Assembly: GCF_023555415.1 (NCBI RefSeq)
Contig: NZ_JAKRYL010000016.1
Span: forward strand, 57,378 to 121,377
Reading direction: 5' to 3'
Source of the DNA: Halalkalibacter alkaliphilus
GTDB lineage: Bacteria > Bacillota > Bacilli > Bacillales > Bacillaceae_D
DNA length: 64,000 nucleotides
In this document: positions 34,759 to 43,870 of the stretch, in pieces
How the letters are laid out: every line of letters starts with the position of its first letter
Numbering within the stretch: the first letter of the stretch is position 1
Notes under the pieces: model-generated
Seen by the model: only the letters and a program-made list of their open reading frames with translations
What the model was told of the DNA's origin: nothing
The model's database searches: none
Program-made: the position numbers and the translations under genes

Positions 34759-35580
34759 CTATCCTACGTTAATAACTTGTAAATCCTCTGGAACAATCAC
34801 TTCCCCGGTAAACTCAGCAGAAGCCTCTTGAAGTGCAATTCGACCATCAGCTTCAGGTAAAAAATGAGTAAGAACTACTTTTTTTACGTTGGCTTTCTTT
34901 GCAATAACCCCTGCCTGAGTGGGACTGCAATGTTCTTTCTGAAGCTGCTCCCAAATTTTCTCTAAAGCTTCACTTTTTTTACCAGTCGTCAGTCCTGCGT
35001 TTTGAACGAGTATATCTGCTCCTTCTGCAAGGTGCACGATTGCTTCATTCGGTGACGTATCACTTGAGATCACAATTGCTTTCCCGTCGATATCGAACCG
35101 AAAAGCGAATGTTGGAACATTATGAATCATACGAGCCGTAGTTATTTTGTAAGGCAACGGATTTTCTATTAATTCACCAGGTTCCTCAAACTCGATAACT
35201 TCGACATCACGGATCCCTGCTCCTGAACGGCCAAGGGAACAACGGTAATCAATATCATATGAATACATGTTCAAAATACTTTCATGGAAATCCTTTGTTC
35301 CTCTAGGACCAATAATTGTCAGCTCTGACCTGCCCTGCCCCCAGCCACCTAGTAAAAACTGAGCGTAACCCATCGTGTGATCGGAATGTAAATGTGTAAA
35401 TATTAAATACTTTATGGACTCGGGTTTAATTCCAGCTTTCATTAATTGAGCTGTTGTCCCTTCACCACAGTCAATTAAAATCGTTTGATCTCCAACTACA
35501 AGTGCTTGAGCTGGCTGCGAGCGATTTAGATTCGGGCGTGGACTTCCTGTTCCAAGCATCACAACTGAAATATCTGACAT
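34759..35580 (-). CDS. MBL-fold metallohydrolase (RNase Z-like)
   Basis: The 273-residue protein carries the metallo-beta-lactamase motif FTHLHSDHTMGY near residue 60, an N-terminal MLGTGSPRPN, SSDTSPNEA (metal-bridging Asp) and VLTHFLPEAD at the C terminus, arranged as in RNase Z/arylsulfatase-like hydrolases. It is too small and too atypical in context for the housekeeping tRNase Z. As first gene of a TAXI-TRAP operon with a ROK repressor upstream it is more likely a catabolic hydrolase for an ester, lactone or sulfate. Substrate unknown. Confidence 0.85.
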   Translation of the reverse strand: MSDISVVMLGTGSPRPNLNRSQPAQALVVGDQTILIDCGEGTTAQLMKAGIKPESIKYLIFTHLHSDHTMGYAQFLLGGWGQGRSELTIIGPRGTKDFHESILNMYSYDIDYRCSLGRSGAGIRDVEVIEFEEPGELIENPLPYKITTARMIHNVPTFAFRFDIDGKAIVISSDTSPNEAIVHLAEGADILVQNAGLTTGKKSEALEKIWEQLQKEHCSPTQAGVIAKKANVKKVVLTHFLPEADGRIALQEASAEFTGEVIVPEDLQVINVG

Positions 35581-35642
35581 GTGCTATCAACTCCATTTTC
35601 TAATATTCATTACATAACAAAATCTCCTATTATCTTTTGTTC

Positions 35643-35727
35643 ACTTTGGATAGAAGTGCACAAATAAAAACGCTTACATTTCGGCATTCATATTAATCAC
35701 CCTTTAATTCATTTTGGATAAAAGTGT
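35643..35727. promoter_or_regulatory. Two operator-like repeats and cre-like site before MBL-TAXI-TRAP operon
   Basis: CACTTTGGATAGAAGTG (35643-35659) and CATTTTGGATAAAAGTG (35711-35727) are near-identical 17-mers with CACTT/AAGTG dyad symmetry, 68 bp apart. Between them, at 35666-35679, the minus strand reads TGTAAGCGTTTTTA, one mismatch from the CcpA cre consensus. They lie 60-150 bp before the MBL gene, next to the ROK regulator gene. Confidence 0.55.
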
Positions 35728-35798
35728 TCGTGAATTCATAATACATGATCCTTCCAAAAAAATAAATATAAATTTTAGAATTTTTTAAAAATAATACC

Positions 35799-37001
35799 TT
35801 ATTCATTTTCCTCTCTGCCAAACAAAGACGAAAATATAGAAACAGCTGCTCCAATAGAAGCATTGGATTGCAATGAACTTTCCTGAACGATTTTTACTTG
35901 TTTATTTAAAGTAATGTGCTTTAATGTTACTTCCTGTACTTTATCAAAGTACCCATTGTAACGTTGAATCAAGGGACCAGATAGAACAGCAACCTCTGTT
36001 TCAAGTAGATTAATAATATTGGATAGTCCGACACCATAATAGTATGCAGAACGCATAACAGCATCTTCTGTTATTTCACGATCTCGATCTAACTGCTCAA
36101 TTAGAGCAATCGTATTCTCTCTATACCAATTTATGTCTCTATCCTCTGAAAGATAGCTACTACCCAAATCTTTTAAAATAGCATAAAGGGATGTATATGC
36201 TTGCAAGCAGCCTCTTTTTCCACATTCACAAAGTTCACCATTTATATCTATAACCATATGGCCATATAACCCGACATTACCATTATGTGCTCGTACCACT
36301 TCTCCGTTTGAAATGATTCCACACCCTATTCCCCAACTATTAATGGAGCAAAGAATATTTTTGTAGGCTGAATTTTCACCTTTATACTCGCCTAATGCAG
36401 CGAGTGTCGCACCATTTTCAAGTGTCACTTTTACCGGAAAATATTTTTTCAATTCTCTGACAATCGGTACATTTTTCCACCCAGGAGCAGCAAATGGCTC
36501 TGGTTCTAAAATAACCCCACGTACTCTATCAAGTGGCCCAATCGCCCCAACCCCAATACCTAGTAACTCATCATTAGTAAAGTGATGTGTTTTCATGAAG
36601 TTATGGATAATCGTAATTGTCTCATCAATAATAACTCTTGGAGTATGTTCTTTCGTCATTGAGATCGTAACCTCATCGATAAAGTCAAAATGGAGATTAT
36701 GTAAAGATACTCTCGTAAACATCCTGTTTATATGTAATGAAATAATAAAGCCTAACCGAGCATTAATGCTATACAAAATCGGTGGACGTCCTCCATTTGA
36801 GTCCCCGTAGCCAGATTCCACAATTAACCCATCTTTTTCTAAACGCTCAATAATACGAAACAAAGTTGTTTGTTTCAAATTCGTCTTTTCTAAAAGATCT
36901 GTTTTAGTAATCGGACCATAATCATGAATTAATAAATAGACAGTTTTAAGTATTTGATGTTTCGGAAGCTCATCTTCTATAAACGATTTCAACATGCACA
37001 T
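35799..37001 (-). CDS. ROK-family transcriptional repressor (NagC/XylR type)
   Basis: The 400-residue protein has an N-terminal winged helix-turn-helix (ITKTDLLEKTNLKQTTLFRIIERLEKDGLI; core LLEKTNLKQTTLFRIIERL) and a ROK sugar-kinase-like domain with GIGVGAIGPLDRVRG, LENGATLAALGEYKG and the zinc motif CECGKRGC. ROK repressors usually respond to a sugar or sugar phosphate. It is upstream of and co-directional with the MBL-TAXI-TRAP operon, 218 bp away, and is probably its repressor. MCML at the start leaves two possible ATG codons (37001 and 36995). Confidence 0.9.
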   Translation of the reverse strand: MCMLKSFIEDELPKHQILKTVYLLIHDYGPITKTDLLEKTNLKQTTLFRIIERLEKDGLIVESGYGDSNGGRPPILYSINARLGFIISLHINRMFTRVSLHNLHFDFIDEVTISMTKEHTPRVIIDETITIIHNFMKTHHFTNDELLGIGVGAIGPLDRVRGVILEPEPFAAPGWKNVPIVRELKKYFPVKVTLENGATLAALGEYKGENSAYKNILCSINSWGIGCGIISNGEVVRAHNGNVGLYGHMVIDINGELCECGKRGCLQAYTSLYAILKDLGSSYLSEDRDINWYRENTIALIEQLDRDREITEDAVMRSAYYYGVGLSNIINLLETEVAVLSGPLIQRYNGYFDKVQEVTLKHITLNKQVKIVQESSLQSNASIGAAVSIFSSLFGREENE

Positions 37002-37535
37002 ACACCAACTTTAGCAAAGTAAATTTGTTTTATATTTTATCATTTTCAAATTTCTGATGTCTAGATAATATATTCAGAGTGTTAGAAGCAAAGAGACAGA
37101 TCGAGATATGTGAAAAAGTCGAAAACTTTAACCCCTGCTACTATATATTGATATTGATACTTAGGAAAGATACTACTTGCTGTAGTCGAACTCCCTCTTT
37201 CTAAAAGAAATTGCACTTTTTCACCAGTCTCGAACCGTCCCCATGTTCACAAAGACGATTAAAAAGGGAAGTTTTTAAGTAACATTATTAGTTGCTGGTC
37301 AAGGTAATAAACGAAGACCGTATCAACCTAAGCTTATGAAAGCAAGCTGAATTAATAAGCAAAATAGAACAAGAAATACCGCCGTCAGTATTTTAACGGC
37401 GGCTTTCCCTATGGCAGGTAATATTAGTCTCTAAATCGTGAGAGTGTCCATTCGAACTTAGAATCAGATTCAAAATTCACTACGTGAGCTATAACTAAGA
37501 CGTCTACCGTAGTTTATTTAGTTTCCTACATTAAT
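37002..37535. other. Intergenic region with terminator-like repeat
   Basis: Over 530 bp without a supported gene. It holds the ROK promoter region near 37002-37100 and the hairpin at 37377-37410. The remaining sequence has no long open frame or recognisable protein remnant. Confidence 0.55.
37377..37410. terminator. Terminator-like hairpin related to the one at 19079
   Basis: CCGCCGT pairs with ACGGCGG around an ~10-nt loop. The hairpin and the following TATGG-AG-TTAATA-TAGTC-like sequence resemble 19079-19130, suggesting a dispersed element carrying its own terminator. Confidence 0.6.
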
Positions 37536-39512
37536 TCAAGTAGTTTTGGTAGCTTCTACTGTCACATCTTCAATTACTTGTTGATTATCTATGCGGTTTT
37601 GTATCCAATCTTTAACTAAAATAAAGGCTACAATCCCCAACATAATAAGATTAATTATTAAAGATTGGCCAAAAACATCTATTGGCCAGAACATCGCTAA
37701 AGAGCATGCAATAATAATGATACGGTTCCAAACACTTAACTTTCTCACAAAAAATCCTACTATTCCGTACGAAATAATAATACAAGCAATTACCGCAAAA
37801 ATGATTTTTATAATCATATTAGTAATTGAAGTTTCCAAACCTATAGGAATTAACATGACTGGTGCAAATATAAAAGCAAATGGAACAAGGTAGCCAACAA
37901 TTCCTAATTTCATTGCTTCTATTCCTATTTTATTAGGAGATGCCTTCGCTATAGGTGCTGCTGCAAAACAACAAACTGCTATTGGTGGTGTAAATGTAGC
38001 CAAGCTTGCGAAATAATAAACGAACAAATGTGCCGCAAGTGCTGGGTAGCCAAATTCCACAACAGACGGCGCTACTAATGTTGCCACTAATGTATAGGCT
38101 GCCATTGAAGGCATTCCCATCCCAAGTATTATAGACATAACAGCCGCAGCAAACAATAGATAAAAAACTCCATATTGCCCTACTTGGACAAGCAAATACG
38201 CGAGATTAAAGCCTAATCCAGTTATACTCATTATCCCTACAACAATACCAGCTCCACCTAGAATAACACCAATCTCCATTAACATTTTCCCCGTACCCAC
38301 AAATACTTCTAGCAGTCGACTAAGAATATCTTTCCATACTTCCCTTTGAAAAAGAAGGAAAACTAAGGCAATAGCAGCTGAATACACACCTGCTAAAGGT
38401 GGAGTATAGCCTAAAATAAACAAGCTATAAATTAAAAAAACAAAAGCAGGAAGAACCATCCAAAAAGTTGTAAAGATCTTTTTCCAAGGAATCATTTCGC
38501 TTTTTTTCATTTTCCCCATGCCGTTTCGTGCAGCAATTAAATCTACTTGCATAAATAGACACAAGTAATATAAAACTGCCGGGACTAAAGCTGCTAAAGC
38601 CACGGTCGTATAGGGAAGAGACAAGAATTCTGCCATGATAAAAGCAGAAACACCCATAACTGGAGGTAAGAGACCTCCTCCACTTGAGGCAACTGCCTCA
38701 ATTCCACCAGCTTGTGATCCCTTTAATCCATGCTTCTTCATTAAGGGAATCGTTACGCTACCTGAAAGCATAACATTAGAGACTGGGTTTCCCGTTACAG
38801 TTCCAATTAGACTTGATCCAGCGATCGAAGCTTTAGCAGGCCCCCCGCGAAATCGACCAAATGAATTAATAGCAAAATCATTTATAATGTCTCCACCTTT
38901 AAAAACAAGCAGTGCCTGACCAAATAAGATAAAGGCAAGAGCAGTTGTTGCAGCAATTCCTAATAAACCCACAAACCCGTTATAATCTAAATATAAATAG
39001 TTAAACAATTGGGTTGCACCTATTTGTCTTCCTTCTAATGCTCCAGGCATGTAAGGTGCTGCAAAAGCGTACACAATAAAGAAGCCAACAATTGTAAATA
39101 AAATTAGACCTACAACCCTACGTAAAGCTTCCATTAATAACAATATAGCAACAATGCTTAGAAACACTCTCTCAAAAGGCAAGTTTGTTGTACTAGTAAT
39201 TAATTGCGGATAATACAACATCATATAAAATCCTGCCAAAAGACCTAGTATGGATAAAATCCAATCATACCAAGGAACTTTTGATGAAACATTTTTCTTA
39301 ACAGCCGGCATAACTAAAAATGCACTAAAGAGTACTAAGCCTAAAAAAAATCCAATATATTGCTCTTGGTACACCACGAAACCTAGCTTCTGATGGATGC
39401 CAAGAATGTACATAATTCCCATAACAGCAATCATAAAAAGAGCCGCTTTCCAAATAATTGCCGTAACTCCTTGTAAAGGTCGCCTCTTTATAAACTCTTC
39501 CTGTACTTCCAT
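37536..39512 (-). CDS. TRAP transporter fused permease (system 3)
   Basis: A 658-residue fused TRAP permease with GRFRGGPAKASIAGSSLIGTVTGNP (core RFRGGPAKASIAGSSLIG), ASSGGGLLPPVMGVSAFIMAE, GMGMPSMAAYTLVATLVAP and FTPPIAVCCFAAAPIAKASPNKIG. It is clearly closer to system 1 than to system 2. GGAGG lies 9 nt before the ATG at 39510-39512, preferred over 39527. It is the last gene of the ten-gene catabolic operon and would import that pathway's substrate. Confidence 0.93.
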   Translation of the reverse strand: MEVQEEFIKRRPLQGVTAIIWKAALFMIAVMGIMYILGIHQKLGFVVYQEQYIGFFLGLVLFSAFLVMPAVKKNVSSKVPWYDWILSILGLLAGFYMMLYYPQLITSTTNLPFERVFLSIVAILLLMEALRRVVGLILFTIVGFFIVYAFAAPYMPGALEGRQIGATQLFNYLYLDYNGFVGLLGIAATTALAFILFGQALLVFKGGDIINDFAINSFGRFRGGPAKASIAGSSLIGTVTGNPVSNVMLSGSVTIPLMKKHGLKGSQAGGIEAVASSGGGLLPPVMGVSAFIMAEFLSLPYTTVALAALVPAVLYYLCLFMQVDLIAARNGMGKMKKSEMIPWKKIFTTFWMVLPAFVFLIYSLFILGYTPPLAGVYSAAIALVFLLFQREVWKDILSRLLEVFVGTGKMLMEIGVILGGAGIVVGIMSITGLGFNLAYLLVQVGQYGVFYLLFAAAVMSIILGMGMPSMAAYTLVATLVAPSVVEFGYPALAAHLFVYYFASLATFTPPIAVCCFAAAPIAKASPNKIGIEAMKLGIVGYLVPFAFIFAPVMLIPIGLETSITNMIIKIIFAVIACIIISYGIVGFFVRKLSVWNRIIIIACSLAMFWPIDVFGQSLIINLIMLGIVAFILVKDWIQNRIDNQQVIEDVTVEATKTT

Positions 39513-39573
39513 ATTAATAACCTCCATCTCGAATCATAGGTTAATAGTGTCCTGATTTTAGGATACATATTTC

Positions 39574-39606
39574 CCCTCTCCTCTAACTATTAAGGTAAGG
39601 AGAGGG
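39574..39606 (-). other. Intercistronic hairpin between TAXI-3 and TRAP-3
   Basis: CCCTCTCC and GGAGAGGG pair across a 17-nt loop directly after the TAXI stop, with no T tail. It probably protects the upstream binding-protein message, allowing more binding protein than permease. Confidence 0.55.
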
Positions 39607-39613
39607 AGTTATT

Positions 39614-40714
39614 TTAATTTAGTAACTCTTGTTGCTTTTCTTCTAACTCATCTGTCCATACACCTTTATCTTTGTAAAATTGGACAGCTCCATCATGATA
39701 GGGCATTGCTGGATCTGGATCTAAGTAAGTATCAGGATGCCACTCTTCCAACCACGAAAATACTGGATGTAATTCTTCATAATAATCCCATTGTGCCTCT
39801 AAAATTTTATAAACGTGATCTGCACCTAAGGCCGCACTAGTTACAAGGCTAATTGGATATGCTGTCACTGAATATTCTTCTTCCCCAGCTATACCACCAG
39901 ACTTAGGCACAACCTGAAAACCGGGTACCTCTTCCTGGAATCTTTGCATTATGTCTGCAGGGAAACTATCTAATTCTTCAGGTGGTACGTCTGCCACATG
40001 TAATATTTTGAGGCCAATAGCCGAATCAGCTTCCATCGTACCTGCATTAGTAAGGGCCCCACCAAATGTTGCATCGACACGTCCGTCTCTTAAGGCTTCA
40101 GTTCCTTGTTGGGCACCGGAAACAGGTACAGGTACCACATCGTCCCATGTTAAGCCTGCAGCCTCGAGCTGGATTGTGACAAACAACTCAAGGTGTTTAT
40201 GAGCACCATAATCAGCGGCTACCCTCTTTCCTTTTAAATCTGCAGTCGTTTCGATGCCTGCATCTTCGCGGACCACTAAAACAGCTCCATCAATCATACT
40301 ACCTCTTAAGATTGTACGAAGATTTTCGTGTGGTTCACTGTAATTTTCTTCACCGTTGTAGGCCCATTTTAAAACTGGACTTGTAGCTAAAGCTAAATCA
40401 ACATTGCTTTCTTGCAACATTGGTAAATATGCATCAGGTCCTGAATGATTCGTAACTGTCACGTGTATATCCGTTTTATCATTTATAAGTCCTGCAATTC
40501 CTGCAGATGAAGCATTGTATGCAGACCCTGATGGATTCGTTGCGAAATCTAACCTAACGTTTTCCTTCTTTTCTAATGCCGCTTCAGAGGAAGTATTTTC
40601 TTCTTGCCCCTCAGAACCGGAAGCGCTTTCACTTTTTTCAACTCCACATGCTGTGATGAATAAACTACCGACTACTAGAAACATTAACAATAACAACCCT
40701 TTTACTCTTCTCAT
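39614..40714 (-). CDS. TAXI-family TRAP solute-binding lipoprotein (system 3)
   Basis: The 366-residue protein has a lipoprotein signal (lipobox ITAC near residue 23), an acidic Ser/Glu-rich linker, and a TAXI domain: DFATNPSGSAYNASSAGIAGLIN (core ATNPSGSAYNASSAGIAG), LPMLQESNVDLALATSPVLKW, DLKGKRVAADYGAHKHLE, TEALRDGRVDATFGGA and PYHDGAVQFYKDKGVW. It resembles the system-1 protein. It follows a small hydro-lyase subunit gene after a 94-nt gap that contains a hairpin. Confidence 0.92.
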   Translation of the reverse strand: MRRVKGLLLLMFLVVGSLFITACGVEKSESASGSEGQEENTSSEAALEKKENVRLDFATNPSGSAYNASSAGIAGLINDKTDIHVTVTNHSGPDAYLPMLQESNVDLALATSPVLKWAYNGEENYSEPHENLRTILRGSMIDGAVLVVREDAGIETTADLKGKRVAADYGAHKHLELFVTIQLEAAGLTWDDVVPVPVSGAQQGTEALRDGRVDATFGGALTNAGTMEADSAIGLKILHVADVPPEELDSFPADIMQRFQEEVPGFQVVPKSGGIAGEEEYSVTAYPISLVTSAALGADHVYKILEAQWDYYEELHPVFSWLEEWHPDTYLDPDPAMPYHDGAVQFYKDKGVWTDELEEKQQELLN

Positions 40715-40765
40715 TCATTATCCTCCTCTAAATTCATTCTAAAAAATCAAAAGGGTACTTTGACA

Positions 40766-40799
40766 GAGCTACACCACCCTACATCTAGTGGCGCAGCTC
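40766..40799 (-). other. Intercistronic hairpin before TAXI-3
   Basis: GAGCT-C-CCAC and GTGG-G-AGCTC pair with two mismatches around a CCTACATCTA loop. It lies between the hydro-lyase genes and the binding-protein gene and may mark a processing site or partial terminator. Confidence 0.5.
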
Positions 40800-40808
40800 A
40801 TTGAGCTT

Positions 40809-41315
40809 CTATGAATCGGTTGCCAGTTGTTCAGCCATGGGAATTAATCCCCCACCTATCAACATATTAAGTAGGAACGGATCGATCGGTTTTGCCTGGT
40901 ATTCTTGATTCGTTGTTATATTTTTAACACAACCTGTTTCAATATCTACTGCAAGAATATCTCCGTCCATCACACTTTCCGTAATTCCTGGACATTCTAA
41001 AAGCGGGAGCCCAATTTCAAAACAGTTTCGATAAAATAGACGTGAAGCATACTCCACTACGACAGCACCTACCCCAGTTGCTTTTATGGCTTTTGGAGCA
41101 ACTGCCCGACCAGAAGATTGGCCAAAATGTTTACCTGCAACTAAAATATCACCTTGTTGAACCTTGGAGGCAAACTCGGGGTTGTGATCTTCAAGCACGT
41201 ATTTAGCCATTTCTTCATTTGGTAGAAATACGCGATCCCCACGTACAATCTGGTCAGTTGGAATATTGTCACCAAATTTCCAACTGCGCCCCTCCGATTT
41301 TAAACTTATAGTCAT
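40809..41315 (-). CDS. Aconitase-family small subunit, LeuD-like (pair 2)
   Basis: The 168-residue protein has the LeuD swivel-domain fold: FGDNIPTDQIVRG at the start, VAGKHFGQSSGRAVAPKAIKATG in the active-site loop (core GKHFGQSSGRAVAPKA), VVVEYASRLFYRNCFEIGLPLLEC and a C-terminal GGLIP. The usual SxREQAP loop reads SSGRAVAP: the Ser and Arg are kept but Glu-Gln is lost. Its start overlaps the stop of the partner large subunit by 4 nt. With that partner it would form a hydro-lyase acting on a hydroxy-acid, though both members of this pair are atypical. Confidence 0.85.
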   Translation of the reverse strand: MTISLKSEGRSWKFGDNIPTDQIVRGDRVFLPNEEMAKYVLEDHNPEFASKVQQGDILVAGKHFGQSSGRAVAPKAIKATGVGAVVVEYASRLFYRNCFEIGLPLLECPGITESVMDGDILAVDIETGCVKNITTNQEYQAKPIDPFLLNMLIGGGLIPMAEQLATDS

Positions 41316-42589
41316 TTTACCGTTACCTCCTCAACAAGAAACTGACGTGGATCTGCAACTTTGCCTTTGAGAGCCGAAGCCGCAACCGTATAGGCAGAAC
41401 CCAAGTACATTTTAGCATCAGGACTCCCGTTACGACCTGGGAAGTTACGAGCATGAGTCGAGATCATCGCTTCTGTAGCTGACATTGCGCCCATATTTAT
41501 TGCCTGATTTGAACCAGCACTTGGCGGGAACCATGTACAGCCGGCTTCATGTAAAACACTTACTAAGCCCTCATGACATGCTTGAGTAAATACTTCTCGA
41601 CTGGATGGCACAATGTTAAATTTGACCCCTGGTGCTATCTTTTTCCCCCTTAAAATTTGAGCAGCTTGGCGAATGTCTTCAATGCGACCGCCACCGTGAC
41701 CTCCTAATTCAGCCCAGTGAACCGGCTCTCCGCAAAAATGCTCTACAGATTTTACATTTCCTACAGTCGGTGACGCAGCAATTTGAGGTGCCAAGTTACT
41801 TACATCAAATTCTAAAACGGATTCGTATTCTGTATCAGGATCAGAGTTAACTACATCAAACGGTTTGTTTGTCATTTGCTTAACGAAAGCCACTGTTTTT
41901 TCATCTGGTTCTATATACGCACACTTTCCACCAAGATCAATTGTAATCAACGGGAATAACCAACGATCCCACATCTCCAAATCTTTTATATATGGCCCTG
42001 TAAACTCTATAGCCTTGTATACAGCCCCTCCTTCTCCAATCTCGCCATTAAGCCACAAAGCAACATCTCTTGGTGTCACCCCAGATTGTTTGTGCTCACC
42101 GTGTAATTTGACTTGGATGGTCTCCGGAACTTTGAACCAAGTTTTACCATATGGCATCATCATAGCTGCATGGGAATTATTCCCTACACCTGTTGCGAAG
42201 CATCCTAATGCACCATGAACCGATGTATGGCTGTCTGAACCTACAACAATTGTTCCGGGCCTTACAAAACCGTTCCTCACACCGACATGATGGATGTTAC
42301 CGCTTCCACAATCAAAAAGGTTAATCCCATGCCTCTTTGCAAACTCGCGATTTGCTTCTAACAATCGTGCACGCTCTTCATTTGGTGGAGAAAAGTGATG
42401 ATCAAATACCATTACTACTCGTTCTGGATACTGCATAGATTTCTGTACTTCTTTTTCAAAAACACGCGATGTAATATATCCACTAAGGTCATGTAATAGT
42501 AACGTATCTACATTCGCAACAACTACATCACCAGGCACAACTTCTGTCCTTCCACTTGCACGAGCTAAGATTTTTTCTACGAGATTCAT
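41312..42589 (-). CDS. Aconitase-family large subunit lacking Fe-S cysteines (pair 2)
   Basis: The 425-residue protein is collinear with LeuC: FDHHFSPPNEERA near residue 62, VGSDSHTSVHGALGCFATGVG near 118, VAASALKGKVADPR at the end. All three 4Fe-4S ligands are replaced: the GSC position reads GGH (Cys to His, in ELGGHGGGRIEDI), and the GCxxC pair reads PSAGSNQ (both Cys to Ser). I checked these codons on the nucleotide sequence. The canonical cluster therefore cannot form, so the protein either uses another metal, works without one, or is an inactive partner. Starts and stops overlap neighbours by 4 nt on both sides, so it is translationally coupled to pair 1. Confidence 0.85.
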   Translation of the reverse strand: MNLVEKILARASGRTEVVPGDVVVANVDTLLLHDLSGYITSRVFEKEVQKSMQYPERVVMVFDHHFSPPNEERARLLEANREFAKRHGINLFDCGSGNIHHVGVRNGFVRPGTIVVGSDSHTSVHGALGCFATGVGNNSHAAMMMPYGKTWFKVPETIQVKLHGEHKQSGVTPRDVALWLNGEIGEGGAVYKAIEFTGPYIKDLEMWDRWLFPLITIDLGGKCAYIEPDEKTVAFVKQMTNKPFDVVNSDPDTEYESVLEFDVSNLAPQIAASPTVGNVKSVEHFCGEPVHWAELGGHGGGRIEDIRQAAQILRGKKIAPGVKFNIVPSSREVFTQACHEGLVSVLHEAGCTWFPPSAGSNQAINMGAMSATEAMISTHARNFPGRNGSPDAKMYLGSAYTVAASALKGKVADPRQFLVEEVTVK

Positions 42590-43866
42590 CCAGCCACCTC
42601 TTCCCCAACTGTAAGTTCTCTTGGATCGGTAATTTCGCCTCGTATAGCTGTAGCTGCAGCAACTTCAGGGCTCGCGAGGTAAATTTCCGAATGATAACTT
42701 CCCATTCTCCCTTGGAAATTACGATTAGCTGTTGATAGAGTTACTTCTCCATCTGCCATACTAGCACCATCACCTGCACAACCTCCGCAACCTGGATTCG
42801 TAAACAAAGCCCCACTCTCTAGCAATGTTTGAAAGATTCCATCTTCTACAATTCGATTCATAATATTTTTAGAAGCCGGTGTGACTATTAATCGCACACC
42901 AGGAGCAACTTTTTTACCTTTAAGGACATTAGCAGCTATTGCCAAATCCTCGTATTTGGCATTCGCGCAAGAGCCAATGAATACTTGGTCTACTTTTATT
43001 CCTTTTACTTCATCTATTGGCTTAACATTATCAACAGTATGAGGGGCAGCTACTTGAGGGACCAATTTGGAACCATCAACTTCAATTGTCTTTACGTATT
43101 CTGCATCAGGATCAGGATGAATTTCATTATAGTCCTCGGGATATACTCCTCTTTCTCTTAAGTAATCGCGAACTACTTCATCCGGGCGGACATAAGCAAA
43201 CTTCGCGCCTAGTTCCATTGCTAGATTACATAATGTCATTCTCTCTGAAATAGAAAGTCCATTAACATAGCTTCCATGAAATTCTACCGAATAGTAAGTT
43301 GCCCCATCCGCTGTTAAATCTCCCAGTAATTTTAACATTAAGTCCTTAGCAGATGTACCCGGTGCTAGCGGACCTTCAATGTTAACCTTTATGGATTCAG
43401 GTACTTTCATCCATAAATAACCCGTCACCCATGTTGCTGTTACTTCGCTAAATCCAACTCCTGTTCCTGCCGCACCAAGTGCTCCATAAATGGTGGAATG
43501 TGAATCAGTACCAATAATAACCATACCAGGGCGCACGTGCCCATCCTCCATTAATACAACATGGGCAATTCCAGCATTGACATCATAGAACTTCTCCACT
43601 TTCTTTTCTTTAGCAAATTCACGACACAATTTATGATCAGCAGCAATTTTTGCAGATTGAGCAGGTGAGATATGGTCCATTACCATCGCAATTCGATCAA
43701 CATCATACAATTTATCTACGCCCATTTTTTCAATTGTTCTGATGCAACGCCAACTTGCCACATGACTCATAATGAGCTTCGGATAGACATTAACAACTTC
43801 ACCTGCAGTAGTTACTGGTACACCCGCTGCTTCAGCTAATACTTTTTCTGCAAACGTTTTTCCCAT
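42586..43866 (-). CDS. Aconitase-family large subunit, LeuC-like (pair 1)
   Basis: A 426-residue LeuC-like protein with the full cluster-binding set: IGSCANAKYEDL and NPGCGGCAGD, plus GTDSHSTIYGALGAAGTGVG and the C-terminal AAATAIRGEITDPR. It would hold a 4Fe-4S cluster and catalyse dehydration/hydration of a 2- or 3-hydroxy di- or tricarboxylic acid. GGGAGG precedes the ATG at 43864-43866, 4 nt after the partner LeuD stop; the longer frame to 43905 is not needed. No leuA or leuB is near, so this is not leucine biosynthesis. Confidence 0.9.
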   Translation of the reverse strand: MGKTFAEKVLAEAAGVPVTTAGEVVNVYPKLIMSHVASWRCIRTIEKMGVDKLYDVDRIAMVMDHISPAQSAKIAADHKLCREFAKEKKVEKFYDVNAGIAHVVLMEDGHVRPGMVIIGTDSHSTIYGALGAAGTGVGFSEVTATWVTGYLWMKVPESIKVNIEGPLAPGTSAKDLMLKLLGDLTADGATYYSVEFHGSYVNGLSISERMTLCNLAMELGAKFAYVRPDEVVRDYLRERGVYPEDYNEIHPDPDAEYVKTIEVDGSKLVPQVAAPHTVDNVKPIDEVKGIKVDQVFIGSCANAKYEDLAIAANVLKGKKVAPGVRLIVTPASKNIMNRIVEDGIFQTLLESGALFTNPGCGGCAGDGASMADGEVTLSTANRNFQGRMGSYHSEIYLASPEVAAATAIRGEITDPRELTVGEEVAG

Positions 43867-43870
43867 ATCT

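Noticed and set aside
34759..35580. Housekeeping tRNase Z
   Set aside because: Located in a TAXI-TRAP operon with a ROK repressor, and shorter than typical RNase Z; a catabolic MBL hydrolase fits better.
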